A DNA stretch of 64,000 nt from Anaerostipes sp. (GCF_018381315.1 NZ_JAGZSD010000002.1:124001-188000); one strand, 5' to 3'; positions 18,855-28,103 are shown, counted from the first letter of the stretch. Notes: a model not told the origin generated them from the sequence alone. Translations and numbers: made by a program.

Positions 18855-20813
18855 ATGATGGGATTGCCAATGAGACAAAAGAAAATATTAAAAAAGCTTG
18901 TGGCTTTGGACGGCTGGGTAAAAGGGAGGGAACTGGCAGAAGAAATGGAAGTCACGCCCAGAACGATACGGACAGATATTGCCGCAATCAATGTATGGCT
19001 GAAAACAGTCAGCTGCCATATTGAATCTTCCAGGCAGGAGGGTTACCGGCTTCGCGGACAGAGGCAGTCAGAACTGGAAGCCATGCTGTGGGACGGTACG
19101 GATGTGCCCCTTACACCGCAGGAACGGATGAGAATCCTGGGGATCAGGCTGCTTCAGGCAGATGAAGAAAAACCTGAAGACGTAGATGAGCTGGAAGAGG
19201 AGATGTTCGTCAGCAGGACAACCCTGGAAAGCGGGATATTTAAGATTAAAGCCATGCTGGAGAGCCGGACAACACCAATGTACATTAAAAGATGCGGAAG
19301 AAAGATATGGACGTCCGGAGAAGAGGAAACAAGGAGATTTCTTTTGAAGGAACTCATGGTGGACCGGACTGACCCGGATTATCTGATGATCGAAAATTAT
19401 GATGATTATTTTGGGGCAGATGTACCGGAAAAAATGATGGATTGTGTCCTGAATGCACTGGCAGACAATGACATCTCTATGACCGCAGAGGATATTCTGC
19501 ACTTGGTCATCTATCTGTCCATAAAGCTTACGAGGATTCATACGGGATATGAATTCCAGAGTAAGACAAAGGATATCATGGCACCGGAGGACATGAACTG
19601 GTCCCTGTCTGAGACTATCGCTGCCAAAGTAAAAACAGAATTCTCTACAGTATTTAATGAGGAAGAACTGGTGGATCTTGCGGTTCAGCTCTCCCTGTTT
19701 CGTCTGATCGGCAGTGAACCAGAAGCCAGACCCATATCAAAACCAGAGCAGTCGCATTATGAATATGTGGTAAATGAATTACTGAAAGATATCAAAAATA
19801 AATTTCACCTGGACTTAACAGATGACCAGGAGCTGAAAGACGGGCTGGTGACCCATATCAGGTACACACTGAAACGTATTACCATGGAACCGGTGAGTAC
19901 AAACCCAGTGCTTATGCTGCTGAAGACAGAGTATCCATTTGTGTTTGATATGTCTTTATTCTTATATGAACGGTTTTATGATGTATTTGGTGTAAGGCTG
20001 AATGAAAATGAACTGGGATATGTAGCTACATATTTGGGAAGCGCTGTGGAGCGCATGGAACGGAAAAAATCTCCGAAGGACTTTACCATTGCGGTTGTGA
20101 CAGGGATGAATTACGGGACGAGCAGACTTATGACAACAAGGCTTAAAGCAATCTACGGGGACAGCTGCAACATTGAGGGGCCGTTTTCTATCTATGCGGT
20201 TCAGGAGATAGAAAAACTTGATCCGACCTTTGTAATTACCACAGAATCCAAGCAGGTACTGAAAAATTTCCATGTGCCGAAAATACAGATATCACCGCTG
20301 CTCAATGAGAAAGATCAGAGGGAGATCAATAAATGGCTGCTGCACATGAGGAAAGAAATGATGTACGATCAGCTGCCAAAAAGTATCAAGGATTATTTTC
20401 ATGAAGAACTGTTTTTTTACCGGCTGAAGTCTGAGACACCAAAGGAAGTAATTAAAACTATGTCAGAGCATCTTATGCATCTGGGATTTGCAGGAGATGA
20501 TTTCGCTGAAAAAACACTGGAACGGGAACAGGTGGCGTCCACAATTTTCGGAAACAAGATTGCCATGCCTCATCCTATCGAAGCATGTGCAAAGAAAACG
20601 GTCATCAGCGTGGGTATCCTGGAACATCCCATTTCATGGGGCAGCGGCGAGGCGCAGCTGATTTTTATGCTGGCGGTTAAAAAAGAAGATATGAAGTATC
20701 TCAACAGCTTCTTTGACTTGACTGTGCGCCTGGTGGATGACGAGGGACTGGTAAAACGGCTGCTGGATTCCAGGGATTTGGCCCAGTTTAAAGACAGACT
20801 TCCGATTTTATAG
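18855..20813 (+). CDS. PRD-domain transcriptional activator with EIIB- and EIIA-like domains
   Basis: 652 residues, starting at ATG 18855 behind GAGGGTGAT. Order: winged HTH (about 6-65), a second HTH/linker region (about 85-170), PRD1 (about 190-290), PRD2 (about 300-402), a GatB-like EIIB domain (about 410-495) and an EIIA type-2 domain (about 508-652; MPHPIE with His 573). It is an MtlR/LicR-type activator whose activity is set by PTS phosphorylation. Oddly, three usual phosphorylation sites seem missing. The second PRD1 position reads VQLSLFR with Gln 278, the second PRD2 position reads ATYLGSAVER with Tyr 393, and the EIIB loop (TGMNYGTS, 416-423) has no Cys. H216 and H334, the first sites in each PRD, remain. 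It should control the cluster in which it sits. Confidence 0.88.
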   Translation: MMGLPMRQKKILKKLVALDGWVKGRELAEEMEVTPRTIRTDIAAINVWLKTVSCHIESSRQEGYRLRGQRQSELEAMLWDGTDVPLTPQERMRILGIRLLQADEEKPEDVDELEEEMFVSRTTLESGIFKIKAMLESRTTPMYIKRCGRKIWTSGEEETRRFLLKELMVDRTDPDYLMIENYDDYFGADVPEKMMDCVLNALADNDISMTAEDILHLVIYLSIKLTRIHTGYEFQSKTKDIMAPEDMNWSLSETIAAKVKTEFSTVFNEEELVDLAVQLSLFRLIGSEPEARPISKPEQSHYEYVVNELLKDIKNKFHLDLTDDQELKDGLVTHIRYTLKRITMEPVSTNPVLMLLKTEYPFVFDMSLFLYERFYDVFGVRLNENELGYVATYLGSAVERMERKKSPKDFTIAVVTGMNYGTSRLMTTRLKAIYGDSCNIEGPFSIYAVQEIEKLDPTFVITTESKQVLKNFHVPKIQISPLLNEKDQREINKWLLHMRKEMMYDQLPKSIKDYFHEELFFYRLKSETPKEVIKTMSEHLMHLGFAGDDFAEKTLEREQVASTIFGNKIAMPHPIEACAKKTVISVGILEHPISWGSGEAQLIFMLAVKKEDMKYLNSFFDLTVRLVDDEGLVKRLLDSRDLAQFKDRLPIL

Positions 20814-20831
20814 AGAAAGGAAAGAAGGCAT

Positions 20832-21308
20832 ATGGATTTAAAAGAGTTGATTTGTCCGAGGATGATTTTATGCAATGTGGATGCACGGGACTCCCAGGAC
20901 GCCTTGAGACAGCTGGCAGGACATTTGGAAAAAGAAGGATATGTGGAAGAAGGATACCTGGATATGCTTTTGGAAAGGGAGCTTAAGTTCCCTACCGGAC
21001 TTTGTACCAAACCATTTGCAGTGGCCCTGCCCCATACGGAGCCGGATCATGTAATAAAGCCGTGCATTGCTGTGGCCAAGCTTCGGAAACCGGTAGAATT
21101 CCATGAGATGGTCAATGATCAGAGCACTGTGCCTGTTCGCTTTATTTTTAATCTGGTACTGCAGAAGACAGAGCAGCAGCTGGAACTGCTGCAGAAGATT
21201 ATATCAATATTTTCCGATAAGGAGGCGATGGAAAAGCTGGAAAAGGAAGAGAAACCCGAAAAGATAGCAGAAATATTAGAACATACGGGAACAAGCGGAA
21301 GCTGTTAA
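20832..21308 (+). CDS. PTS EIIA component, galactitol/fructose type
   Basis: 158 residues, starting at ATG 20832 behind GAAAGGAAAG. A PTS_EIIA type-2 domain with active His 68 in ALPHTEPDHV. It receives the phosphoryl group from HPr and passes it to the EIIB 25 bases downstream. The alternating helix and sheet pattern and FPTGL motif fit GatA. The last 30 residues are a charged helix typical of this group. Confidence 0.92.
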   Translation: MDLKELICPRMILCNVDARDSQDALRQLAGHLEKEGYVEEGYLDMLLERELKFPTGLCTKPFAVALPHTEPDHVIKPCIAVAKLRKPVEFHEMVNDQSTVPVRFIFNLVLQKTEQQLELLQKIISIFSDKEAMEKLEKEEKPEKIAEILEHTGTSGSC

Positions 21309-21332
21309 TTATTGAACGAAAGGAGAAAAATT

Positions 21333-21641
21333 ATGGCAAAAGCATTTAAGATTTTGTCTGCCTGCGGCAGCGGTATTGCAACATCATCTCACGTGGCAAC
21401 ATCTATTCGCCAGGGAATGGCGGACAGGGGGGTGAATGTTGAGGTCAGGACCTGCGGAGTAAATGAAATGTCCGGACTGATCGACAATGTCAAACCGACG
21501 ATCATTGTTTCCACCACTTCCGTGGAATCCGTAAGCAATGTAGGGGAAATCAAGGTCATGTCAGGGGTACCCCTGCTCACAGGCATCGGGAAAAAAGAGT
21601 TTTTTGATGAAATGGAAGAATATTTAAAAAGTATTTCATAA
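21333..21641 (+). CDS. PTS EIIB component, galactitol type
   Basis: 102 residues, starting at ATG 21333 behind AAAGGAG; a TTG further upstream at 21312 is less likely. ILSACGSGIATSS places the phospho-acceptor Cys at residue 11 followed by the P-loop of GatB-like EIIB. It hands the phosphate to the sugar during passage through EIIC. Unlike the EIIB-like domain of the neighbouring regulator, this one keeps its Cys. Confidence 0.93.
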   Translation: MAKAFKILSACGSGIATSSHVATSIRQGMADRGVNVEVRTCGVNEMSGLIDNVKPTIIVSTTSVESVSNVGEIKVMSGVPLLTGIGKKEFFDEMEEYLKSIS

Positions 21642-21663
21642 CAAATGAAAAGGAGGATGGAAT

Positions 21664-22929
21664 ATGGGTGTCATTAATACGATTTTAGGGCTTGGCGCAT
21701 CTGTAATTATGCCGATCGTTATTTTTATTCTGGGCGTTGTCTTCCGGATGAAAGTAAAAAATGCACTGAGAGCAGGACTGACAGTAGGTATCGGATTTAC
21801 CGGCATCAGCCTGGCGATCAGTCTCGTAAGCGACAATCTGGGAGGCCTGGTAAAGGCTATGCAGGCAAACTGGGGGCTGACATTGGACATTACAGATGTA
21901 GGATGGCCTGCAGCTTCGGGCATCGCTTTCGGAAGCGGAACCTTTGTATTAGCTTCGATTGTTACATTTCTTGTTGTCAACGTTATCTGTCTGGTCATTA
22001 AAATTACACACACGTTAAATGTAGATATTTTCAACTACTGGCATTTCATCTTAATCGGAACGGTTTCTTATTTTGTAACAGGAAATTTTATAGTGGGAAT
22101 CATTGTCGGCACTCTTTTCATGATGGTAAATACGATCTTAGGAGAGAGACAGGAACAAGTCGTTACGGATTTTGCGGGGGAGCAGATGGCCGGGCTGACC
22201 TTCTCTACCCAGGGATTTCCGCTTCAGCTTCTGTTTGCCAGAGGTGTGGACTGGGTGATCGAAAAGATCCCGGGACTGAACAAGATTTCATTTAATCTTG
22301 GAAATCTTCCCTCCAGCATTTCCTTTTTCGGAGAGCCGATGATCTTAGGATTTCTGCTTGGAGGTGTTATGAGTATCCTTGCCGGATATAAGTGGGATGC
22401 GGCCCTTGTGGTTGCAGTGGGACTTTCCGCTGCTATGTTCCTGCTCCCCAGAATGGTTTCTATCATGATGGAGGGGCTGGCACCTTTGACCGATGCCGCC
22501 AGAGATTTTATGAATACCAGATTCCCCGGAAGAAAGTTCAACATTGCCATGGACTATTGTATGCTCCTTGGAGACCGGGATGTCATCACCATGGGAATCA
22601 TTACCGTACCAATTGTACTTGGTCTGGCAGTCATTCTGCCGGGAAACAGATTCCTGCCGTTTACAGACCTTACCGCACTTCCTTACTGGATGATCGGTGT
22701 TGTGATCGGAACCAAAAGAAATTCCTTCAGGGCTTTGATTGCAGCAGTGCTGACACTTTGTATTGGACTATGGATTGCAACGGATCTGGCTCCTCTGATT
22801 ACGCAGATGGCTACCGGCGTAGGATTTAAGTTTGAGGCCGGAACGACTATTTCAGGCTTCTGTGTAGGGCAGGAATGGCCGGGATATATTATACATAAGA
22901 TTATTTCCTTCTTTTATGGAATGTTTTAG
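21664..22929 (+). CDS. PTS EIIC sugar permease, galactitol family
   Basis: 421 residues, starting at ATG 21664 behind AAGGAGG, with about ten to twelve hydrophobic segments. GLTVGIGFTGISL near 37-50 and TRFPGRKFNIAMDYCMLLGD near 283 resemble GatC of the galactitol (Gat) family. Family members carry galactitol, arabitol or other sugar alcohols, and many relatives have unknown substrates. The rest of the operon does not match the galactitol pathway because no tagatose-6-phosphate kinase is present, so the cargo is left open. Confidence 0.9.
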   Translation: MGVINTILGLGASVIMPIVIFILGVVFRMKVKNALRAGLTVGIGFTGISLAISLVSDNLGGLVKAMQANWGLTLDITDVGWPAASGIAFGSGTFVLASIVTFLVVNVICLVIKITHTLNVDIFNYWHFILIGTVSYFVTGNFIVGIIVGTLFMMVNTILGERQEQVVTDFAGEQMAGLTFSTQGFPLQLLFARGVDWVIEKIPGLNKISFNLGNLPSSISFFGEPMILGFLLGGVMSILAGYKWDAALVVAVGLSAAMFLLPRMVSIMMEGLAPLTDAARDFMNTRFPGRKFNIAMDYCMLLGDRDVITMGIITVPIVLGLAVILPGNRFLPFTDLTALPYWMIGVVIGTKRNSFRALIAAVLTLCIGLWIATDLAPLITQMATGVGFKFEAGTTISGFCVGQEWPGYIIHKIISFFYGMF

Positions 22930-22946
22930 CCGGATTTAGTTCGGAT

Positions 22947-22982
22947 GAATGGGATTGTCCGGATGGCCGGACGGTCCCATTC
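22947..22982 (+). terminator. Hairpin between PTS and aldolase genes (possible attenuator)
   Basis: GAATGGGA (22947-22954) pairs with TCCCATTC (22975-22982), and inside it GTCCGG (22957-22962) pairs with CCGGAC (22967-22972). Only a weak T-run follows (CTTTC), so partial termination or mRNA stabilisation is more likely than a full stop. Confidence 0.5.
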
Positions 22983-23048
22983 CTTTCATAGAATAGGAAG
23001 CTGAAGCGGACATGTCTGTTTTGTGCAAAAGAAAAAGGAGGAAGAGAT

Positions 23049-23933
23049 ATGTTAGTAACGATGGGAGAATTGCTTGCCGGGGCAAAAGAGGGAGGATATG
23101 CAGTAGCGGCCGCCAATGTATTTACAGGAAGAACTGTGGAGGCCTGTTTTATGGCAGCAGCAGAAATGAATGCACCGGTGATTATTGCCTGCACACCTTA
23201 TGTGCAGATGGAAGAGCTGTCCCAGGCAGCACGGATGTATGAGAAAAAATATCCTCAGGTTTTGGCGGCACTGCATCTGGACCATGGAAAAGAGTACGAG
23301 GATATCCAGCGTGCCTTGAGATGTGGATTTACCTCCGTGATGCTTGACAAGTCTACACTTCCCTATGAGGAGAATGTAAAAGCCGTCAAAGAGGCCGTAC
23401 GTGCGGCTCATGCAGTAGGTGTCACTGTGGAGGCAGAACTGGGGCATGTGGGAAAAGGAGCGGAATATGAAGAGACCAGAGACAGCGGATTGACAAGGAA
23501 GGAAGAAGCAGCAGGATTTGTACAGGAAACCGGGGTGGACTGTCTGGCAGTGGCCGTGGGAACTTCCCACGGCGTCTATAAGGGCAGGGCTCATTTGAAC
23601 TTTGACCTTCTTTCAGAACTGAGCAGGGAAGTGTCTGTGCCTCTTGTCCTGCACGGCGGCTCTAATACAGGTGAGGACAAACTGAAAAAGGCAGTTACTC
23701 TTGGAATACAGAAGATCAATCTTTCCACAGACCTTTCTTCAGAATACCTGAAAGGGGTGAAGAGGTTTGAGGAAGAACATGATCCGCTCTTTGATGAGGA
23801 TGGAACACTGATTTATCCGGGAAACCGAACCGTCTATGCAAATCAGGCATTGACAGCGGGAGCAAAAGCATATCAGGAGATCTTAAAAAGTTATATGAAG
23901 GTATTTGGAAGTGAAGGGAAAACGCTGATTTAA
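23049..23933 (+). CDS. Class II fructose/tagatose-bisphosphate aldolase family protein
   Basis: 294 residues, starting at ATG 23049 behind AAAGGAGG. LHLDHG holds the catalytic Asp 78 and zinc His 79; VEAELGHVG, VGTSHG and LVLHGGS carry the remaining metal and phosphate sites. The phosphate loop (GGSNTGEDKLKKAV) and KINLSTDL differ from the canonical GASG and K(V/I)NxxTD, which hints at a substrate other than fructose or tagatose bisphosphate. GatY/KbaY need a kinase to make their bisphosphate, and none is in the cluster. A non-canonical aldolase on a monophosphate or a keto-deoxy substrate is therefore plausible (inference). Confidence 0.87.
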   Translation: MLVTMGELLAGAKEGGYAVAAANVFTGRTVEACFMAAAEMNAPVIIACTPYVQMEELSQAARMYEKKYPQVLAALHLDHGKEYEDIQRALRCGFTSVMLDKSTLPYEENVKAVKEAVRAAHAVGVTVEAELGHVGKGAEYEETRDSGLTRKEEAAGFVQETGVDCLAVAVGTSHGVYKGRAHLNFDLLSELSREVSVPLVLHGGSNTGEDKLKKAVTLGIQKINLSTDLSSEYLKGVKRFEEEHDPLFDEDGTLIYPGNRTVYANQALTAGAKAYQEILKSYMKVFGSEGKTLI

Positions 23934-23949
23934 GAAAGGATGAAGGATT

Positions 23950-24999
23950 ATGGAGAAGATAAAGGTTGCCGCAAGTATGGAGCTCTGGCCGGAACATTTG
24001 GAGGAACTGGAGCCGTTCTGTGAGATAAAAAGGCTTCCGTGGACAGCAACAGATATCCTGCCCTCAGAGGAAGAAATTATCCGGGAATGCGGAGGCTGTG
24101 AGGCTGTATTGTTCTATACAGATCCTGTGACTGAAAAAGTCATCAGGGAGCTTAAGAAGAAAGGTCTGAAGCTCATCGGCTGCGGAAGGGCTACCCCCAA
24201 TAACATAGATACAAAAGCTGCGGGCGAAATGGGGATACCGGTCATCCATGCTCCGGGTAGGAATGCTCACTCAGTGGCCGAGTACACTGTAGGTATGATG
24301 CTGGATATCTGCAAAAGAATCTCCTTTACTTACCACGGGCTCTGGTCAGGAAGGTTTCTGGCTGACGAAAAGGATATCTATGATGTACCGGATAAAAAAG
24401 ACGTGATCTGGAGATTTAAGGACCGGGAAAATCCAAGATCTTCTTATCCTTGGGGCATCGATCTTTATGGAAGAACAATAGGGATCGTAGGACTCGGACA
24501 CATCGGGCAGAATGTAGCAAAGATATGTTCAGGAATGGGAATGAAAGTGCTGGCCTATGATCCATTTCAGCCCCAGGAGGTTTTTGACGAAGTTTGTGCG
24601 GGAAAATACGAAGATCCGGTCCAAATGCTGCCATTATGCGATATTGTAAGTATTCACCTGAGTGTGACTCCGGAGACAAAAGGAATGGTCAGCGATGAAT
24701 GGTTTGATGCTATGAGGGAGGATGCTTATTTTATCAATACATCCAGAGCTGCGGTGGTAGAACAGAAGTCCATGATTCAGGCTATGGAAGACCGAAAGAT
24801 TGCTTTTGCGGCAGTCGATGTCATGTGGGATGAACCGGCCCCAAAAAACCATCCGTTTTTTACTATGGAGAATGTGCTGCTTACGCCTCATATGGCCGGA
24901 ATCAGTACGGATTCCAAGAAATGGGCATCTGAAATGATAAAAGAAGATTTGCTGAACTATATTCAGAAACAGCCGTTTTTAAGGGTGTGGAACCGATAG
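23950..24999 (+). CDS. D-2-hydroxyacid dehydrogenase family protein
   Basis: 349 residues, starting at ATG 23950 behind GAAAGGATGAAGG. GIVGLGHIG near 178-186 is the NAD-binding loop; NTSRAAVVEQ near 262 holds the substrate Arg, an acid lies near 290, and TPHMAG near 312 has the catalytic His of the family. Between residues 130 and 165 it has an insert rich in charged residues (LADEKDIYDVPDKKD) relative to SerA-like enzymes. It interconverts a 2-hydroxy acid and 2-keto acid. Together with the lactonase next door, a sugar-acid (aldonate) intermediate is likely. Confidence 0.85.
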   Translation: MEKIKVAASMELWPEHLEELEPFCEIKRLPWTATDILPSEEEIIRECGGCEAVLFYTDPVTEKVIRELKKKGLKLIGCGRATPNNIDTKAAGEMGIPVIHAPGRNAHSVAEYTVGMMLDICKRISFTYHGLWSGRFLADEKDIYDVPDKKDVIWRFKDRENPRSSYPWGIDLYGRTIGIVGLGHIGQNVAKICSGMGMKVLAYDPFQPQEVFDEVCAGKYEDPVQMLPLCDIVSIHLSVTPETKGMVSDEWFDAMREDAYFINTSRAAVVEQKSMIQAMEDRKIAFAAVDVMWDEPAPKNHPFFTMENVLLTPHMAGISTDSKKWASEMIKEDLLNYIQKQPFLRVWNR

Positions 25000-25015
25000 A
25001 AAGGAGGAAGGCCAT

Positions 25016-25930
25016 ATGAATTGTATCAGGACTGTTCTGGGTGATGTAGATAAAGAAGAGATGGGGATTACCTATACTCATGAACATATTTACTGCAGCC
25101 CGTATACAGCGAAAAAAGATCCCACCTTGGCAATCACAAACATAGAGGGATCTGTTAGGGAGCTTCGCCTGTTTGCCCGGGCCGGGGGATCTGTGCTGGT
25201 GGATGGAACGGCAGCAGATTATGGAAGGAATCCTGAAAAACTTGTATATGCCAGCAGGGAGAGCAGGGTTCACTTGATTGCCACCACAGGATTTTATTTA
25301 TATGACCACAATCCGGATTTTATAGACTATATCAGCACAGAAGAACTGGCAGAACTGTTTGTCAGGGAAATTGAGGAGGGAATGGACGGAACATCCATCC
25401 GGGCAGGGCAGATAAAATGTGCGGTATCTCTCCGTTTTATCCATCCCAGGGAGGAAAAATGCCTCAAAGCTGCTGCAGTAGCACAAAAGAAAACAAATGC
25501 TCCAATCTGGATCCATCACGGCGGGATGATGGGGGAAGAGATCCTGAAACTTTTGGACAGCCAGGGAGCAGATCTGTCCAAAGTCGTATTGGGGCATATG
25601 GACCGGAATCCGGATCCTTATGAATATAGAAAGATTGCTTCCATGGGAAGCTTTTTGTCTGTGGACAACATCGCCCGGGTCTACCGTTATCCTGTTCAGA
25701 CGAATATTGATATGATCCTGGATCTAATAGAGGCAGGATATCTTGACAGGCTGCTGATCAGCGCTGATTTTGGCAGAAGCAATTATTTTAAAGCCAACAA
25801 CGGGGGACCGGGGCTTGAGTATATCATAAGAAAATTTATTCCGAGACTGAAGGAATCAGAGGGAATTACGGAAAATGAGATCAGGACCATATTTGTTGAG
25901 AATCCGAGGAAAGTATATGGTTGTTTTTAA
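25016..25930 (+). CDS. Phosphotriesterase-family hydrolase, probable phospho-sugar lactonase
   Basis: 304 residues, starting at ATG 25016 behind GAAAGGAGG. An amidohydrolase-fold metal site is complete: THEH (H22, H24), the bridging Lys 134 in GQIKCAVS, H167, H194 in LGHMDRN and D251 in ISADFGR. PHP-family enzymes next to PTS genes, such as Lmo2620 and Bh0225, hydrolyse pentonolactone 5-phosphates (established for those proteins). By context this one may open a phospho-lactone made by a neighbouring dehydrogenase (inference). True phosphotriesterase activity on organophosphates is not expected. Confidence 0.82.
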   Translation: MNCIRTVLGDVDKEEMGITYTHEHIYCSPYTAKKDPTLAITNIEGSVRELRLFARAGGSVLVDGTAADYGRNPEKLVYASRESRVHLIATTGFYLYDHNPDFIDYISTEELAELFVREIEEGMDGTSIRAGQIKCAVSLRFIHPREEKCLKAAAVAQKKTNAPIWIHHGGMMGEEILKLLDSQGADLSKVVLGHMDRNPDPYEYRKIASMGSFLSVDNIARVYRYPVQTNIDMILDLIEAGYLDRLLISADFGRSNYFKANNGGPGLEYIIRKFIPRLKESEGITENEIRTIFVENPRKVYGCF

Positions 25931-25948
25931 CCAGGACGGAGGAATTTG

Positions 25949-27022
25949 ATGTATGAGAAAGAGACAGTGATAAAAGGAAAGAAGATAAAATCTCCGTTTC
26001 TTATGGCCCCGATGGTGACCTTTGGATATGGGGCAGAGGATGGAATGATTACAGAAGAACTCATCTCCCACTATGAGGAGAGGGCCAGGGGCGAAGTAGG
26101 GATGATCATTGTGGAAGCGGCCTGTATATCAGAAGACGGACGCCTTTCAGCCCAGCAGATAGGGATATGGAAGGATGAGCAGACCGAGGGACATAAAAAG
26201 CTGGTTTCTGCAGTACACGCCTGTGGAGTGCCTATACTCTCACAGCTTCATCACGCGGGAATAAGGACGGTATCTGGAAAACCTGCGGCACCGTCTAAGT
26301 TCCATGGAATGCTCAGAGGAAAAGAGTATACGGCAGAGGAAATGAGCGGAGAAGAAATCCGCAAAAGAGAACGGCAGTTTGTCCAGGCTGCTGTCAGGGC
26401 AAAGGAAGCAGGATATGACGGCGTAGAGATCCACTGTGCCCATTCCTATCTGCTGAGTGCATTTTTATCCCCTACAGTCAACCACAGGACAGACAGGTTC
26501 GGAGGAGATATCAGAGGAAGGATGCAGATGACAATTGATATTCTGTCAGAAATCCGGCAGAGCTGCGGGGAAGATTTTATCATATCTGTCAGGCTTGGAT
26601 TTGATGAACCGGATCTGGATGCCTCCGCATATATGGCGAAGGAATTTGAAAAGGCAGGAATGGATCTGCTGAATGTATCTACGGGTTTTGGGTCCACCGG
26701 TTTTATGGATGAGAGGACTATGGAGACATCTCCGGACGGGTTTCCGTTTAATATCCGTGTATGGGGAGCCATGCAGATGAAACAGAGAGTTAAGTGCCCG
26801 GTGATTGCTGTGGGAGGGATCCGGCAGGCACAGCAGGGACTTTTCCTTTTAGAGCAGGGATGTACAGATTTTGTGGCTCTCGGCCGGGCTTTGCTCTGTG
26901 ACCCTCACTGGGTAAAAAAAATGAAGCAGGGCCGGGAGATCGTCTTATGCAGAAACTGCCGAAAATGTCTATGGAGCACGGACTACCATAAATGTCCGGG
27001 ATGGAGGGAATATCATGGATGA
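25949..27022 (+). CDS. Old-yellow-enzyme-type FMN oxidoreductase with C-terminal Cys cluster
   Basis: 357 residues. ATG 25949 is preferred over the TTG directly before it; GGAGG lies 6 bases upstream. FMN TIM barrel: MAPMVTFGYG at the start, QLHHAG near 92, GVEIHCAHSYLLSAFLSP near 160 with the His/Asn region, and VALGRALLCDP near 310. The tail holds CRNCRKC and a later Cys (C-x2-C-x2-C-x8-C), reminiscent of the 4Fe-4S site of 2,4-dienoyl-CoA reductases, but the FAD/NADH domains of those large enzymes are absent. It probably reduces an activated C=C bond, drawing electrons from NADH directly or a partner. Overlaps the next gene by 8 bases. Confidence 0.83.
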   Translation: MYEKETVIKGKKIKSPFLMAPMVTFGYGAEDGMITEELISHYEERARGEVGMIIVEAACISEDGRLSAQQIGIWKDEQTEGHKKLVSAVHACGVPILSQLHHAGIRTVSGKPAAPSKFHGMLRGKEYTAEEMSGEEIRKRERQFVQAAVRAKEAGYDGVEIHCAHSYLLSAFLSPTVNHRTDRFGGDIRGRMQMTIDILSEIRQSCGEDFIISVRLGFDEPDLDASAYMAKEFEKAGMDLLNVSTGFGSTGFMDERTMETSPDGFPFNIRVWGAMQMKQRVKCPVIAVGGIRQAQQGLFLLEQGCTDFVALGRALLCDPHWVKKMKQGREIVLCRNCRKCLWSTDYHKCPGWREYHG

Positions 27023-28103
27023 CAAAAAGATCGAAACGTTCAGGGTTGGTGTGCTTACATCAAAGGGACATGCTGAAGTACATGAGATGAAGCTTCCCAA
27101 GCTTTTAGAACACCAGGTGCTGGTAAAGCAGCTGGCCTGCAATATCTGTACCGCTGATTACGGACAGTGGCTGGGCTTAAGGGAACATCAGGGATATCCT
27201 ATGGCAGGAGGCCATGAAGGTGCAGGTATTATTTTAGAAACCGGAGATAAAGTTGTGGAGCTTCTGCCCGGTGATTTTGTGGCCCTTTCCAATAACTACT
27301 GCGGGGAATGTGAATACTGCAGGCGGGGAGAAGAGAGCCAATGTGTGATCCGGAGTTCCTATGACCTTCATGAGGGAGGTTATAAAGGCAGGATGGGATT
27401 TGCGGACTATCAGGTAAGAAATGCAACAGCAGTGGTAAAGATGAATCCCAGACTCAGTCCAAGTGAGGCAGCTTTTTTAGAGCCTCTGGCAACAGTTGTA
27501 AAAGGAATCGGGAAGCTGAGGGTACGCCCCCAGGATACAGTGGCAGTTATCGGAGCCGGGACTATGGGGCTTTTAAACGCCCAGGCTGCCAGGTCTTACG
27601 GCGCCAGAATCATTGTCACAGAGATGATGGAAAAGAAAATTAAAACCGCCAGAGATATGGGATTTGAGACGGTTGATGCTGGGAAAGAAGATCCGGTAAA
27701 AAAAGTCAGGCAGATGACCGGCGGACGCGGTGCTGATGCGGTTATTATAGCGGCAGGAGCTTCAAAAGCCAATGAACAGGCAGCGGCTATGCTGAAACAT
27801 TTTGATGGCAGAATGCTGATGTTTGCAGCAGCTTATCCTCCTCCTGAACTGGGCCTTTCCTCCAATGATATTCATTACCGGAGAATGGAGATTCTGGGCA
27901 CCTACCTTGGGGACACAAAAGACTTTCTGGAGGCGGCAAGGATGCTGAATGAAGGAGTGGCAGACGTGAAGCCCCTGATCGAGGCAAGCTATCCTCTGGA
28001 TGAGATTCAGAGCGCCTTTGAGGAAGCGGCAAGACCCGGAAACTACAGGGTCAGCGTTCTGCTCCACGGGAAAAGCGGGGAGGAGAATATATGCTCAGAA
28101 TAG
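27015..28103 (+). CDS. Zinc-dependent medium-chain dehydrogenase (second copy type)
   Basis: 362 residues, starting at ATG 27015 inside the end of the previous gene behind GGAGGGA. GGHEGAG carries the catalytic His, CGECEYCRRGEESQC the structural zinc site, and IGAGTMGLL near 180 the Rossmann loop. ITVTEMMEKK-type sequence after the second strand suggests NAD. It is only distantly similar to the enzyme at 17047, so the cluster encodes two different alcohol/polyol dehydrogenases. NICTADY replaces the usual CGTD around the catalytic Cys. Substrate unknown; a second oxidation or a reduction of a product aldehyde are both possible. Confidence 0.83.
   Translation: MDDKKIETFRVGVLTSKGHAEVHEMKLPKLLEHQVLVKQLACNICTADYGQWLGLREHQGYPMAGGHEGAGIILETGDKVVELLPGDFVALSNNYCGECEYCRRGEESQCVIRSSYDLHEGGYKGRMGFADYQVRNATAVVKMNPRLSPSEAAFLEPLATVVKGIGKLRVRPQDTVAVIGAGTMGLLNAQAARSYGARIIVTEMMEKKIKTARDMGFETVDAGKEDPVKKVRQMTGGRGADAVIIAAGASKANEQAAAMLKHFDGRMLMFAAAYPPPELGLSSNDIHYRRMEILGTYLGDTKDFLEAARMLNEGVADVKPLIEASYPLDEIQSAFEEAARPGNYRVSVLLHGKSGEENICSE

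Noticed and set aside
20832..23933. Assignment of the cluster to galactitol degradation
   Set aside because: The PTS family fits, but no tagatose-6-phosphate kinase or GatZ is present, and the lactonase and reductive genes have no place in that route.
25016..25930. Organophosphate-degrading phosphotriesterase
   Set aside because: The metal ligands are shared by the whole PHP/lactonase group, and the genomic setting points to phospho-sugar lactones.
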